Assembly: GCF_003386535.1 (NCBI RefSeq)
Contig: NZ_QTTN01000056.1
Location: 1-37,203, forward strand
Direction of reading: 5' to 3'
Source: Paenibacillus taihuensis
GTDB lineage: Bacteria > Bacillota > Bacilli > Paenibacillales > Paenibacillaceae
DNA: 37,203 bases
This document shows, in pieces, positions 6,944 to 15,636 of this stretch. Positions within the stretch are counted from its first letter, which is position 1. Every line of letters starts with the position of its first letter. Under the pieces are notes generated by a model. The model saw nothing but the letters and a program-made list of their open reading frames with translations, was not told where the DNA came from and did not search any database. The position numbers and the translations under genes are program-made.

Positions 6944-8203
6944 CTACAGAGGCTGCTTCAGAGGTGCAGGCGGCACATGCGTGTAAGAGCCGATAACGAC
7001 ATCCGGCACTTCATCCGCAAAAATCTCCAGCATCTGCTTCATGCCGTAAATCTCGCCTTGCGGCTTCGGAATGAGCTCCAAATAGCTCTCTGGATCGATG
7101 TTCAGATTGCGCATTTGGATCAGCTTGAGGCCCGTCCGCTTGACGAATCCAAGCATCGCTTCGATCTCCTCTTCACGGTCCGTTACGCCTGGGAAGATCA
7201 AGTAGTTGATCGATGTGTAGACGCCTTTGTCCGACGCGTAGCGAAGGGACTTCTCCACATTCGCGAGCGTGTAGCCGCGAGGCTTGTAGTATGCATTATA
7301 ATGATCATCCAGCGCGCTGATCGTACTTACGCGCATAAGGTCAAGACCCGCATCCACGATGCCCCGGATATGATCCGTTAAGCCCGCATTCGTGTTGATA
7401 TTGATGTAACCCAAGTTCGTCCGCTTGCGGACTTCACGCATCGCTTCGATAATGATCTTCGCTTGCGTCGAAGGCTCGCCTTCGCAGCCCTGGCCGAAGC
7501 TGATGATCGATTCCGGCGTCACGAGATGTTCCATCATGACGTCGACGATCTCTTCGACGGTCGGCTTGAAGTTCATCCGAGTCTGCGGTGCCGGGAAGCC
7601 GCTGTCGTCAGGCTGCTCCGAGATGCAGCCGTAGCAGCCGGCGTTGCAGGAGAACGATACCGGAACTGCGCCTTCCCAGCGCTGCAGGAACGTGTTGGAC
7701 GCGGTCAAGCATTCGTAACCGAGCGCACAGTTGGACAAATGCTTGTACAACCGATTCTCCGGGTATTTCGCAAGCAGCCGCTCAACGCCAACGGTGAGCT
7801 CCTTCGGATCGCAATTCATCGGATTCCAGCGTTCCGGATCATCGCATTTCTGCGCGGCAACGTAGAAGCCGTCTTCCTTCCAAACGACAGCAGAGTAGCC
7901 GAATAGCGGCAGCTTCTGCTGCTTGTCCGTCTTCATATAACCCGGAATGGCAAGACGGGTATAGCCTTGCGGCAGCAGCGCGCCGACCGCTTGCACATTG
8001 CCTGGCAGCGGGCGCATCTCGCCGCTTTCAATATGAATACCGATTGGCCGGGTATGCGGCAGGCCAACCATCGTTGCCCCTTCGGGCAGCGGAATGAGCT
8101 CTTCTTCCATCAGCTCGACAACCATGTCGCCGCTGCGGCCGAGCCCCGTCCAATCGGGATGATCGAACAAATTGCCATGTTCATCTGCGTAAACGAGATT
8201 CAT
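6944..8203 (-). CDS. Radical SAM protein of unknown substrate
   Basis: Protein of 419 aa. The motif CNAGCYGC (Cys186, Cys190, Cys193) is the CX3CX2C signature that binds the [4Fe-4S] cluster which cleaves S-adenosylmethionine. Beyond it are INTNAG and MRVSTISALDDHYNAYYKPRGYT, barrel segments like those of anaerobic-enzyme activators and SPASM-less radical SAM enzymes. About 180 residues precede the cluster motif, with extra cysteines at 120, 131, 159 and 165 that could bind a second metal site or be structural. The ATG at 8203 follows TAGGAGG. It begins 29 nt after rho and is probably co-transcribed with it. The gene is absent from the B. subtilis rpmE-rho locus. I cannot name its substrate. 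Confidence 0.85.
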   Translation of the reverse strand: MNLVYADEHGNLFDHPDWTGLGRSGDMVVELMEEELIPLPEGATMVGLPHTRPIGIHIESGEMRPLPGNVQAVGALLPQGYTRLAIPGYMKTDKQQKLPLFGYSAVVWKEDGFYVAAQKCDDPERWNPMNCDPKELTVGVERLLAKYPENRLYKHLSNCALGYECLTASNTFLQRWEGAVPVSFSCNAGCYGCISEQPDDSGFPAPQTRMNFKPTVEEIVDVMMEHLVTPESIISFGQGCEGEPSTQAKIIIEAMREVRKRTNLGYININTNAGLTDHIRGIVDAGLDLMRVSTISALDDHYNAYYKPRGYTLANVEKSLRYASDKGVYTSINYLIFPGVTDREEEIEAMLGFVKRTGLKLIQMRNLNIDPESYLELIPKPQGEIYGMKQMLEIFADEVPDVVIGSYTHVPPAPLKQPL

Positions 8204-8232
8204 GCTGTAACCTCCTACTTCAAAAGCCTTAT

Positions 8233-9621
8233 CTATGTCACCGTCGTCGAACGTGTCGTCGGTCTTCTCGGCACCGAAGATCCCGAGCCGCCGCTGCCGT
8301 TACCGTTGCCGCTCGACCGAGTGCTGCCGCCGCCGCTTGAGCTCGGTCTGCTTCTTGGCGCAGATGACGTTACGGCAGAAGTATCAAGCGACATCAAGAA
8401 TTCCTCGTTCGTCTTGGACTCGCCAAGCTTCTTCAGGAAGCCGTCCACGAACTCCATCGAATCGTTCATGCTCTTGCGAATCGCCCAAACCTTATCCAGC
8501 TGTTCCTTCGACATGAGCATTTCTTCGCGACGCGTACCCGAACGACGAATATCGATTGCCGGGAAAATACGGCGATCTGCAAGCTTCCGGTCCAGATGAA
8601 GCTCCATATTGCCCGTACCTTTAAATTCTTCATAAATAATATCATCCATACGCGAGCCTGTCTCGACGAGCGCTGTTGCCAGAATCGTCAAGCTGCCGCC
8701 TTCCTCCACATTACGGGCAGAACCGAAGAACCGCTTCGGACGATGGAATGAAGCCGGATCGATACCACCGCTAAGCGTACGACCGGATGGCGGAACAACG
8801 AGGTTGTAAGCACGGGCAAGACGCGTAATGCTGTCAAGCAGAATAACAACGTCCTTCTTCGCCTCTACAAGACGCAGCGCGCGCTCAAGGACAAGCTCTG
8901 CAACCTTGATATGATTCTCAGGTACTTCGTCAAATGTCGAAGCAATGACCTCGCCTTTCACAGAACGGGACATATCCGTAACTTCCTCAGGCCGCTCGTC
9001 AATTAGCAGCACAAAGAGCTCGATCTCTGGATGGTTGGTGGAAATACTATTCGCAATTTCTTTAAGAAGCAGTGTTTTGCCCGCTTTCGGAGGCGCTACA
9101 ACGAGTCCGCGCTGACCAAGACCGACCGGTGCAAGGATATCCATAATACGTGTAGACAGCTTGGGAGCGTTTGTTTCGAGCACCAATTTCTTTTCGGGAT
9201 AGAGTGGAGTAAGAGCTGGAAAATGAAGACGTTCTGCAGCGTGTTCGGGGCTTTCTCCATTAACGGCATTTACTTGAAGCAATCCAAAAAATCGTTCGTT
9301 TTCCTTAGGGGCGCGGCATTTACCAGAAACTAAATCACCTGTACGGAGGTCGAATTTGCGGATCTGCGAGGCGGAAATATAAATGTCTTCCGGACTCGGC
9401 AAATAGTTGATCGGTCGCAGGAATCCGAAGCCTTCGGGCAAAATTTCGAGTACGCCTTGCATAAACATAAGTCCGCTTTGCTCAGCTTGCGCGCGCAAAA
9501 TTGCAAATATCAGTTCTCTCTTCTTCAATTGGCCATAGCCCTGTATCTGGTGCTGTTTGGCCAGCTTATACAGCTCTGTGAGCTTCATCGCTTCAAGATC
9601 GGCGATCTGAAGTTCAGACAT
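8233..9621 (-). CDS. rho: Transcription termination factor Rho
   Basis: Hexameric RNA-dependent ATPase that terminates transcription; in B. subtilis it also suppresses antisense transcription and influences sporulation. Of 462 aa, the N-terminal Rho helix-bundle lies at 8-43 and the cold-shock-like RNA-binding fold ([10 protein letters not shown]) at about 55-125. The RecA-like motor has Walker A APPKAGKT (176-183) and LLDSITR Walker B. The Q-loop/R-loop region with SGGIDP follows. After about residue 417 there is an unusual 43-residue tail of Ser, Gly, Arg, Thr and Asn ending TTRSTTVT, presumably disordered. The ATG at 9621 follows a weak GTGGTGATT site. Confidence 0.97.
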   Translation of the reverse strand: MSELQIADLEAMKLTELYKLAKQHQIQGYGQLKKRELIFAILRAQAEQSGLMFMQGVLEILPEGFGFLRPINYLPSPEDIYISASQIRKFDLRTGDLVSGKCRAPKENERFFGLLQVNAVNGESPEHAAERLHFPALTPLYPEKKLVLETNAPKLSTRIMDILAPVGLGQRGLVVAPPKAGKTLLLKEIANSISTNHPEIELFVLLIDERPEEVTDMSRSVKGEVIASTFDEVPENHIKVAELVLERALRLVEAKKDVVILLDSITRLARAYNLVVPPSGRTLSGGIDPASFHRPKRFFGSARNVEEGGSLTILATALVETGSRMDDIIYEEFKGTGNMELHLDRKLADRRIFPAIDIRRSGTRREEMLMSKEQLDKVWAIRKSMNDSMEFVDGFLKKLGESKTNEEFLMSLDTSAVTSSAPRSRPSSSGGGSTRSSGNGNGSGGSGSSVPRRPTTRSTTVT

Positions 9622-9732
9622 ATAATCACCACTTCTTTGTCAATGTTCCAAACTTTAAAAAAAGTCCAAGCCTCAACCATCATTGCCGGAATCGGCCTTC
9701 TCTATTCCAAAGGCCGTCCCGAATTGCTCCTT

Positions 9733-10980
9733 CTATTCACGCCAAACGTCGGCACCAAGCATGCGTAAATTTTCAACGAGATTGTCATAACCGCGGTCAA
9801 TATATTCAACGCCAGTAATCTCCGTCACGCCGCCGTCTACAGTCAGCGCGGCAACGACAAGCGCTGCGCCTGCCCGCAAATCTGCTGCACGCACTTTCGC
9901 CGCATTGAGCGTTCCGCCCTCGACAATCGCCGAACGGCCTTCCACTCGAATGTTCGCGCCCATACGCGTCAGCTCTGGCACATGTTTGAATCGGTTGCTG
10001 TATACATAGTCGCTCAAAATGCTGACGCCTGTCGCTTGAGTCAGCAAGCTGGTCATCGGGGATTGCAAATCCGTGGCAAAACCGGGGTATACGAGCGCCT
10101 TCACATCGATGGCTTCATAACGCGGTTGACCTACGATACGAATGGACTCATCCATCTCGTATACATGAACACCCATCTCTTGAAGCTTCGCCGTGACAGC
10201 TTCCATATGCTTCGGTATAACATTATCGATTAATACGTCGCCGCGGGTTGCCGCTGCAGCAATCATGTACGTTCCCGCTTGAATGCGATCTGGAATAATG
10301 GAATGGCGGCAGCCGTGCATACGCTCGACGCCTTCGATCCGGATAGTCTCTGTACCGGCACCTTTAATCTTGGCACCCATGGAGTTAAGAAGTGTAGCAA
10401 CATCTATGATTTCAGGCTCTTTTGCCGCGTTTTCAATAATGGTGGAGCCTTTGGCCCGGGAGGCCGCAAGCATAATGTTAATGGTCGCCCCAACACTGAC
10501 GATGTCTAAGTAAATCTTCGCGCCGCGAAGCTCCTTCGCCACAATCCGTACGGATCCGTGGTCGTTAGTGACTTGCGCACCCAGCGCTTCAAAGCCTTTG
10601 ATATGTTGATCGATCGGGCGCGGCTCGAAATTACAGCCGCCTGGGAGACCGATTGTCGCTTCGCCGAACCGGCCAAGCATTGCACCCATTAAATAATATG
10701 AGGCACGCAGCAGCTTCACTTTGCCGTTAGGCATCGGGATCGACTGCATGGCAGCAGGATTGATGACGATCGAATCGCCGCTCCATTCTACCGTACCGCC
10801 CAAATCTTCTAAAATCTCGCTATATACCGCAACATCGCTCAAATGCGGCAAGTTGTCCAGCGTCACCGTCGATTCGGCCAAAATAGCTGCCGGAAGCAGC
10901 GCCACTGCACTGTTCTTGGCGCCGCTAATTTGAACGGTGCCGCGCAGCGGTTGTCCGCCGCGGATCATCAGTTTTTCCAT
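9733..10980 (-). CDS. murA: UDP-N-acetylglucosamine 1-carboxyvinyltransferase (MurA, MurZ-like)
   Basis: First committed enzyme of peptidoglycan synthesis: it transfers enolpyruvate from PEP to UDP-GlcNAc and is the target of fosfomycin. Of 415 aa, it has KNS near residue 22-24 and the catalytic Cys116 in [14 protein letters not shown]; this Cys rather than Asp means fosfomycin sensitivity is expected. The ATG at 10980 gives the conserved [14 protein letters not shown] start; AGGAGG is 13 nt upstream, rather far. Position between rho and fba matches B. subtilis murZ (murAB), the second MurA paralogue, so another copy is likely elsewhere. A 132-bp palindrome lies directly upstream. Confidence 0.95.
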   Translation of the reverse strand: MEKLMIRGGQPLRGTVQISGAKNSAVALLPAAILAESTVTLDNLPHLSDVAVYSEILEDLGGTVEWSGDSIVINPAAMQSIPMPNGKVKLLRASYYLMGAMLGRFGEATIGLPGGCNFEPRPIDQHIKGFEALGAQVTNDHGSVRIVAKELRGAKIYLDIVSVGATINIMLAASRAKGSTIIENAAKEPEIIDVATLLNSMGAKIKGAGTETIRIEGVERMHGCRHSIIPDRIQAGTYMIAAAATRGDVLIDNVIPKHMEAVTAKLQEMGVHVYEMDESIRIVGQPRYEAIDVKALVYPGFATDLQSPMTSLLTQATGVSILSDYVYSNRFKHVPELTRMGANIRVEGRSAIVEGGTLNAAKVRAADLRAGAALVVAALTVDGGVTEITGVEYIDRGYDNLVENLRMLGADVWRE

Positions 10981-11016
10981 CAGTAATTCATATCCTCCTA
11001 TCCGAGAAGAGAACAG

Positions 11017-11148
11017 AAGAATCAAACGGCCGCGAGAACACGCGAGTGCCACAAAGCAAGCGCTCTGCATCTTTCAATAACTTCTTGAAGGACGAGAGCG
11101 CCTGCTGTAACCGGCCCGCGTGTTCACGCGGCTGTTTGTTTGATTCTT
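11017..11148. repeat. 132-bp imperfect palindrome between fba and murA
   Basis: The outer arms AAGAATCAAAC (11017-11027) and GTTTGATTCTT (11138-11148) pair perfectly. Inside them CCGCGAGAACACGCG pairs with CGCGTGTTCACGCGG with one mismatch. Then GCAAGCGCTCT pairs with AGAGCGCCTGC, and TTTCAA pairs with TTGAA around the centre. The whole segment folds into one long hairpin in either strand. It could be a MITE-like element, a processed leader hairpin of murA or a bidirectional terminator; no T-run follows it on the minus strand. Confidence 0.85.
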
Positions 11149-11163
11149 AGTTTGCTCCGGAAG

Positions 11164-12018
11164 TTACGCTTGGTTGCTGCTGCCGAACAAACGAATTTTT
11201 TCTTGAACAACTGCTTTCATAGCAGAACGAGCTGGTACCAAGTATTTACGAGGATCGTAAACAGAAGCGTTACCGCTCAAAACTTCGCGGATTGCGTTCG
11301 TGCAAGCCACTTGGTTCTCTGTATTAACGTTGATTTTGCCTACGCCAGCTGCGATGGACAGGCGAATTGCTTCGTCAGGCACACCGGAACCGCCGTGCAA
11401 TACAACTGGAACTGGAATCGCATCGGATACTTTTTGGATGATATCGTAGTGGATCTTAGGCTCGCCTTTGTACATACCGTGAGCTGTGCCTACTGCGATC
11501 GCCAAGCAATCAACGCCTGTTTCTTCGTAGAAACGGATTGCTTCTTCTGGCTTCGCAAGGGAAGCGTGCTCTTCGTCAACGCTGATGTCGTCTTCAACGC
11601 CGCCGATTGTACCAAGCTCGCCCTCAACGGAAACGCCCATAGCGCGTGCGGCTTTAACAACTTGCTTCGTCAGCTCGATATTCTCTTCAAGGCCGTAGTG
11701 GGAACCGTCGAACATAACGGACGAGAAACCTGCACGGATACATTTCATCGCAACTTCGAAGCTGCTGCCGTGGTCAAGGTGAAGCGCGATTGGCAAACCG
11801 GATTTCTTCGCAGCTGCTTCAGCGATCGCAACTGTGTACTCAATACCCATATATTTCAGGGCGCCTTCGGATACACCGAAAATAAACGGAGATTTCTCTT
11901 CCATTGCGGCTTCAGTGATCGCTTGCGCGAACTCCAGGTTGTTCATGTTGAACTGGCCTACCGCGAATTTGTTTGCTTTTGCCTTTGGCAGAAATTCAGT
12001 CATTGAAACGAGTGGCAT
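11164..12018 (-). CDS. fba: Class II fructose-bisphosphate aldolase
   Basis: Zinc-dependent aldolase of 284 aa that splits fructose 1,6-bisphosphate into glyceraldehyde 3-phosphate and DHAP in glycolysis, and works in reverse in gluconeogenesis. Visible: the metal and catalytic segment HLDHGSS (His80, Asp82, His83), further zinc ligands in GTAHGMY and LHGGSGVP, and the phosphate-binding NVNTENQ. The ATG at 12018 follows AGGAGGAG. The gene lies between spo0F and murA as in B. subtilis, but the transaldolase gene found there is missing. A separate promoter lies upstream after the spo0F terminator. Confidence 0.97.
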   Translation of the reverse strand: MPLVSMTEFLPKAKANKFAVGQFNMNNLEFAQAITEAAMEEKSPFIFGVSEGALKYMGIEYTVAIAEAAAKKSGLPIALHLDHGSSFEVAMKCIRAGFSSVMFDGSHYGLEENIELTKQVVKAARAMGVSVEGELGTIGGVEDDISVDEEHASLAKPEEAIRFYEETGVDCLAIAVGTAHGMYKGEPKIHYDIIQKVSDAIPVPVVLHGGSGVPDEAIRLSIAAGVGKINVNTENQVACTNAIREVLSGNASVYDPRKYLVPARSAMKAVVQEKIRLFGSSNQA

Positions 12019-12108
12019 GGTTCTCTACTCCTCCTAAGGTGTTATGAAGCGTTGCAGCTCCATAAGGTTGTCTTTTATAAAAATCACGCATCTGATACGC
12101 ACCAAATT

Positions 12109-12117
12109 AGTATACCA
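12109..12117 (-). promoter_or_regulatory. Probable fba promoter, extended -10
   Basis: TGGTATACT on the minus strand is an extended -10 box (TGN plus TATACT) about 90 nt before the fba ATG. A TTGTAC lies 20 nt upstream, too far for a standard -35, so the extended -10 probably carries recognition. Confidence 0.5.
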
Positions 12118-12185
12118 CAATCGAGATTCGTTTGGTACAAGCGCCTGAAAATCGAACCACCCCTTACATCTCCAGCCCGTTCTAA

Positions 12186-12220
12186 CAAAAAAAGTGGGAT
12201 CCGCTAATTAGGATCCCACT
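12186..12220 (-). terminator. spo0F terminator
   Basis: On the minus strand AGTGGGATCC and GGATCCCACT form a perfect 10-bp stem followed by seven T. The stem begins inside the last codons of spo0F. Confidence 0.92.
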
Positions 12221-12606
12221 GCATACCAGCCGCTAGCGTCTCCGCCGCGCAGCTGAAGGTTAACCGCCATTCGCATCTCATCAATGTCAAACGGCTTCGT
12301 AAAGTGCATCAGCGCACCGTGATCGGTCGCTTCCTTAATCATGTCGAGCTCACCATAGGCCGTCATCATAATGACTTTGATGTCCTTGTTAATCGCTTTG
12401 ACATGCTTCAAAATCTCCAGTCCGTCCATCCCTGGAATCTTCATATCCAATAAAACCAGATCCGGGTTCTCGCTCTTTACGATTTCGAGCGCCAGCTTGC
12501 CGTTCGGGGCTTGAAAGGTTGTATAGCCTTCGCTGCTGAACACTTCCATCAATAAAATTCGAATGCCATTCTGATCATCGACAATCAAGACTTTCTTGTT
12601 TTCCAA
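12208..12606 (-). CDS. spo0F: Sporulation phosphorelay response regulator Spo0F
   Basis: Single-domain receiver of 132 aa that accepts phosphate from sporulation kinases and passes it to Spo0B and then Spo0A. Asp54 is the phosphorylation site ([11 protein letters not shown]), with Asp10/Asp11, Thr in [10 protein letters not shown] and Lys in FTKPFDIDE completing the active site. The helix-1 surface [11 protein letters not shown] is the interface for kinases and Spo0B. The start is taken as the TTG at 12606, with GGGAGG 8 nt upstream; the longer reading frame adds 11 residues with no family match. Numbering then equals that of B. subtilis Spo0F. A near-perfect SigH promoter lies upstream. Confidence 0.97.
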   Translation of the reverse strand: MENKKVLIVDDQNGIRILLMEVFSSEGYTTFQAPNGKLALEIVKSENPDLVLLDMKIPGMDGLEILKHVKAINKDIKVIMMTAYGELDMIKEATDHGALMHFTKPFDIDEMRMAVNLQLRGGDASGWYAVGS

Positions 12607-12681
12607 CTTGAAACCCTCCCAGGAATGTACGACAATCAATCGCCGAGATTGGATTAGAATTCCATAACCCTCTCGCTACTG

Positions 12682-12709
12682 ATTCGCTCAGCACCATCCA
12701 TTTTCCTGC
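12682..12709 (-). promoter_or_regulatory. SigH promoter of spo0F
   Basis: GCAGGAAAA (12701-12709), a 12-nt spacer and AGCGAAT (12682-12688) on the minus strand match the SigH consensus RNAGGAWWW / RNNGAAT at every position. B. subtilis spo0F is also SigH-driven. Confidence 0.85.
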
Positions 12710-12753
12710 TTCGGTTGGAAAATTTCTTAAAAAAATATTGGCGGAGGCGCTTA

Positions 12754-14376
<1,623 letters not shown>

Positions 14377-14418
14377 TTAACGATTAGTTTCCCCCATTTT
14401 CCGAAGAAAAATGGTTGA

Positions 14419-14458
14419 AAAAAAGAAAAAAGTGACACCCGTGTTCACGGGGCACTTT
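14419..14458 (-). terminator. pyrG leader attenuator (intrinsic terminator)
   Basis: On the minus strand AAGTGCCCCGTG pairs with CACGGGTGTCACTT. T-rich sequence (TTTTTTCTTTTTTT) follows, all inside the pyrG leader about 75 nt before the start codon. The 5' arm contains CCCC, which an added G-run at the RNA 5' end could capture to prevent the terminator from forming. Confidence 0.8.
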
Positions 14459-14468
14459 GTAAATTGGT

Positions 14469-14490
14469 TTATTGCTTGATCAAGCAATAA
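14469..14490. repeat. Perfect 22-bp palindrome in the pyrG leader
   Basis: An 11-bp perfect inverted repeat centred on TTGATCAA, between the pyrG start of transcription and the attenuator. It could be a leader RNA stem or a protein-binding site; the sequence does not decide. Confidence 0.8.
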
Positions 14491-14550
14491 CATATTTGCT
14501 CGTCCAAGGACGGCAAATCTATTCCTGCTCGCATGTCCGTTCTTGAAGCC

Positions 14551-14588
14551 CAAACAGTAGTTTACCTCGTACAGAATCCCCATGTCAA
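14551..14588 (-). promoter_or_regulatory. pyrG promoter with GGG start site
   Basis: TTGACA (14583-14588), an 18-nt spacer and TAAACT (14559-14564) on the minus strand. After 7 nt comes GGGCTTC with +1 at 14551. B. subtilis pyrG starts GGGCTC and adds extra G residues when CTP is low. Confidence 0.7.
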
Positions 14589-14608
14589 GTGAACATGGGG
14601 ATTCTGTA
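14570..14608. repeat. Perfect 15-bp hairpin after rpoE
   Basis: TACAGAATCCCCATG (14570-14584) and CATGGGGATTCTGTA (14594-14608) pair without mismatch around a 9-nt loop. It lies 10 nt after the rpoE stop codon and probably defines the rpoE mRNA 3' end, although no T-run follows on the minus strand. The -35 box of pyrG falls in its loop. Confidence 0.85.
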
Positions 14609-14617
14609 AAGGCAATA

Positions 14618-15196
14618 TTATTTGTCGTCTTCTTCGTCTTCGTCGTCGAAGTCTTCCTCAGCATCTTCTTCATCTTCGCCGTCTTCTTCCGAGACGTCGT
14701 CAACTTCAATGCCGTCCTCTTCGATGTCCTCGTCGTCGATAACAACCTCTTCATCCACTTCCGCTTCTTCTTCCGCTTCGTCGAAGATCTCTTGATCCTC
14801 GTCGTACGAATCGAAATCGTCGTCCTCGGATGCGTAAGTATCTTCTTCCTCGTCGGTGTAGAGATCCTCGTCGTCTTCTTCGTCGTTGATAATGCGCGAA
14901 CGCTTCGCATTGCCAACCGGATCTTCATTGCGCTCAACCGGGTACCAGCGCTTCAGTCCCCACATGTTGCTGCCGACGCACGCGAAACGTCCGTCGATAT
15001 TAATTTCTGTATATACTTGCGCAATTACATCGTTGATTTGTTCTTGGGACAGGCCCCGAATTTTTGCAATTTCCATCATTAGATCGCGGTAATAGAACGG
15101 CGTGTTCGCCGCCTTCAGCAATTCAAATGCCAAGTCGACCATCGGCATTTCTTTCACGCGCTCCGGATCGATCTTCAAGACAATCTCGCTGCTCAT
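14618..15196 (-). CDS. rpoE: RNA polymerase delta subunit
   Basis: Accessory subunit of 192 aa found only in Bacillota; it speeds RNA polymerase recycling and makes initiation sensitive to NTP levels. The folded N-terminal domain (about 1-90) contains MVDLAFELLKAANTPFYYRDLMMEIAK and SNMWGLKRWYPVE. The C-terminal half is an almost purely Asp/Glu tail, the family's hallmark, which mimics nucleic acid. The ATG at 15196 is favoured, with AGAGGA 10 nt upstream; a GTG three codons earlier is too close to that site. It lies upstream of pyrG in the same direction, as in B. subtilis. Confidence 0.96.
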   Translation of the reverse strand: MSSEIVLKIDPERVKEMPMVDLAFELLKAANTPFYYRDLMMEIAKIRGLSQEQINDVIAQVYTEINIDGRFACVGSNMWGLKRWYPVERNEDPVGNAKRSRIINDEEDDEDLYTDEEEDTYASEDDDFDSYDEDQEIFDEAEEEAEVDEEVVIDDEDIEEDGIEVDDVSEEDGEDEEDAEEDFDDEDEEDDK

Positions 15197-15310
15197 TTCG
15201 GACACTTCCTCTCATGTACAACTGCCTGCACCATGCAGACAATCCATTATCAACCTATAGTAAAACCTATTTCTTTCGAAAAAGCAAGCTTCCCTATGGG
15301 TGGAGAGGAC

Positions 15311-15342
15311 AAAAGAAAAAGCGAAGGAGCGCCCTTCGCTTT
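15311..15342 (-). terminator. Orphan intrinsic terminator upstream of rpoE
   Basis: On the minus strand AAAGCGAAGG and CCTTCGCTTT form a perfect 10-bp stem with a 5-nt loop, followed by TTCTTTT. It would end a minus-strand transcript that begins within 15345-15600 or act as an rpoE leader attenuator. No gene upstream on that strand explains it. Confidence 0.8.
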
Positions 15343-15520
15343 GACTGTATCCTTCCGGATAAAGCGCTGCCGCCTATTCCGGTAATAAGAGCCCGTGAAT
15401 GACTCTTGGTTTATGATATGTGCCCGTACGGCGAATGACACGGTTTGCAGCCTAATTATGTGAAAAAAGGCAAGTTGCTCATACAGCTTGTTACGCTCGT
15501 TCATACAATACTGCAGCTAC

Positions 15521-15564
15521 GTTGTAACTGTTAGTTGGAAGCAGGCCAACTCAGTTAGCAACAA
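15521..15564 (+). repeat. Hairpin upstream of the S8 protease gene
   Basis: GTTGTAACTGTTAGTTGG and CCAACTCAGTTAGCAACAAC can pair in three short blocks around GAAGCAGG. The motif TTGTAACTGTT also recurs just downstream (15565-15575). It may be a leader RNA structure; its role is unknown. Confidence 0.45.
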
Positions 15565-15636
15565 CTTGTAACTGTTCGTTCGGAAAATAAGCGCGAGCTT
15601 AGGTTAGCACATGCCGCCGTGGAGGGGAAGCCAAAT

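Larger units (their letters stand above)
15206..15636. other. Intergenic region between divergent rpoE and protease genes
   Basis: About 430 nt with no convincing gene. It holds the rpoE upstream region, an orphan minus-strand terminator (15311-15342), a CATACAATA box (15502-15510) resembling a SigE/SigK -10 element, and a hairpin (15521-15564). An 84-codon minus-strand frame (15250-15504) has no ribosome binding site and reads through the terminator. Confidence 0.6.

Noticed and set aside
9622..9732. Terminator between murA and rho
   Set aside because: A CGGCCTT/AAGGCCG stem exists, but the T-run is about 30 nt further on, so it does not form a standard intrinsic terminator.
10971..10989. 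Three-codon leader peptide (ATG AAT TAC TGA) overlapping the murA start
   Set aside because: Its ATG lies only 2 nt after AGGAGG, too close for initiation, so a coupled leader peptide is not supported.
15250..15504. 84-codon minus-strand reading frame upstream of rpoE
   Set aside because: It has no ribosome binding site or family resemblance, and it reads straight through a strong terminator.
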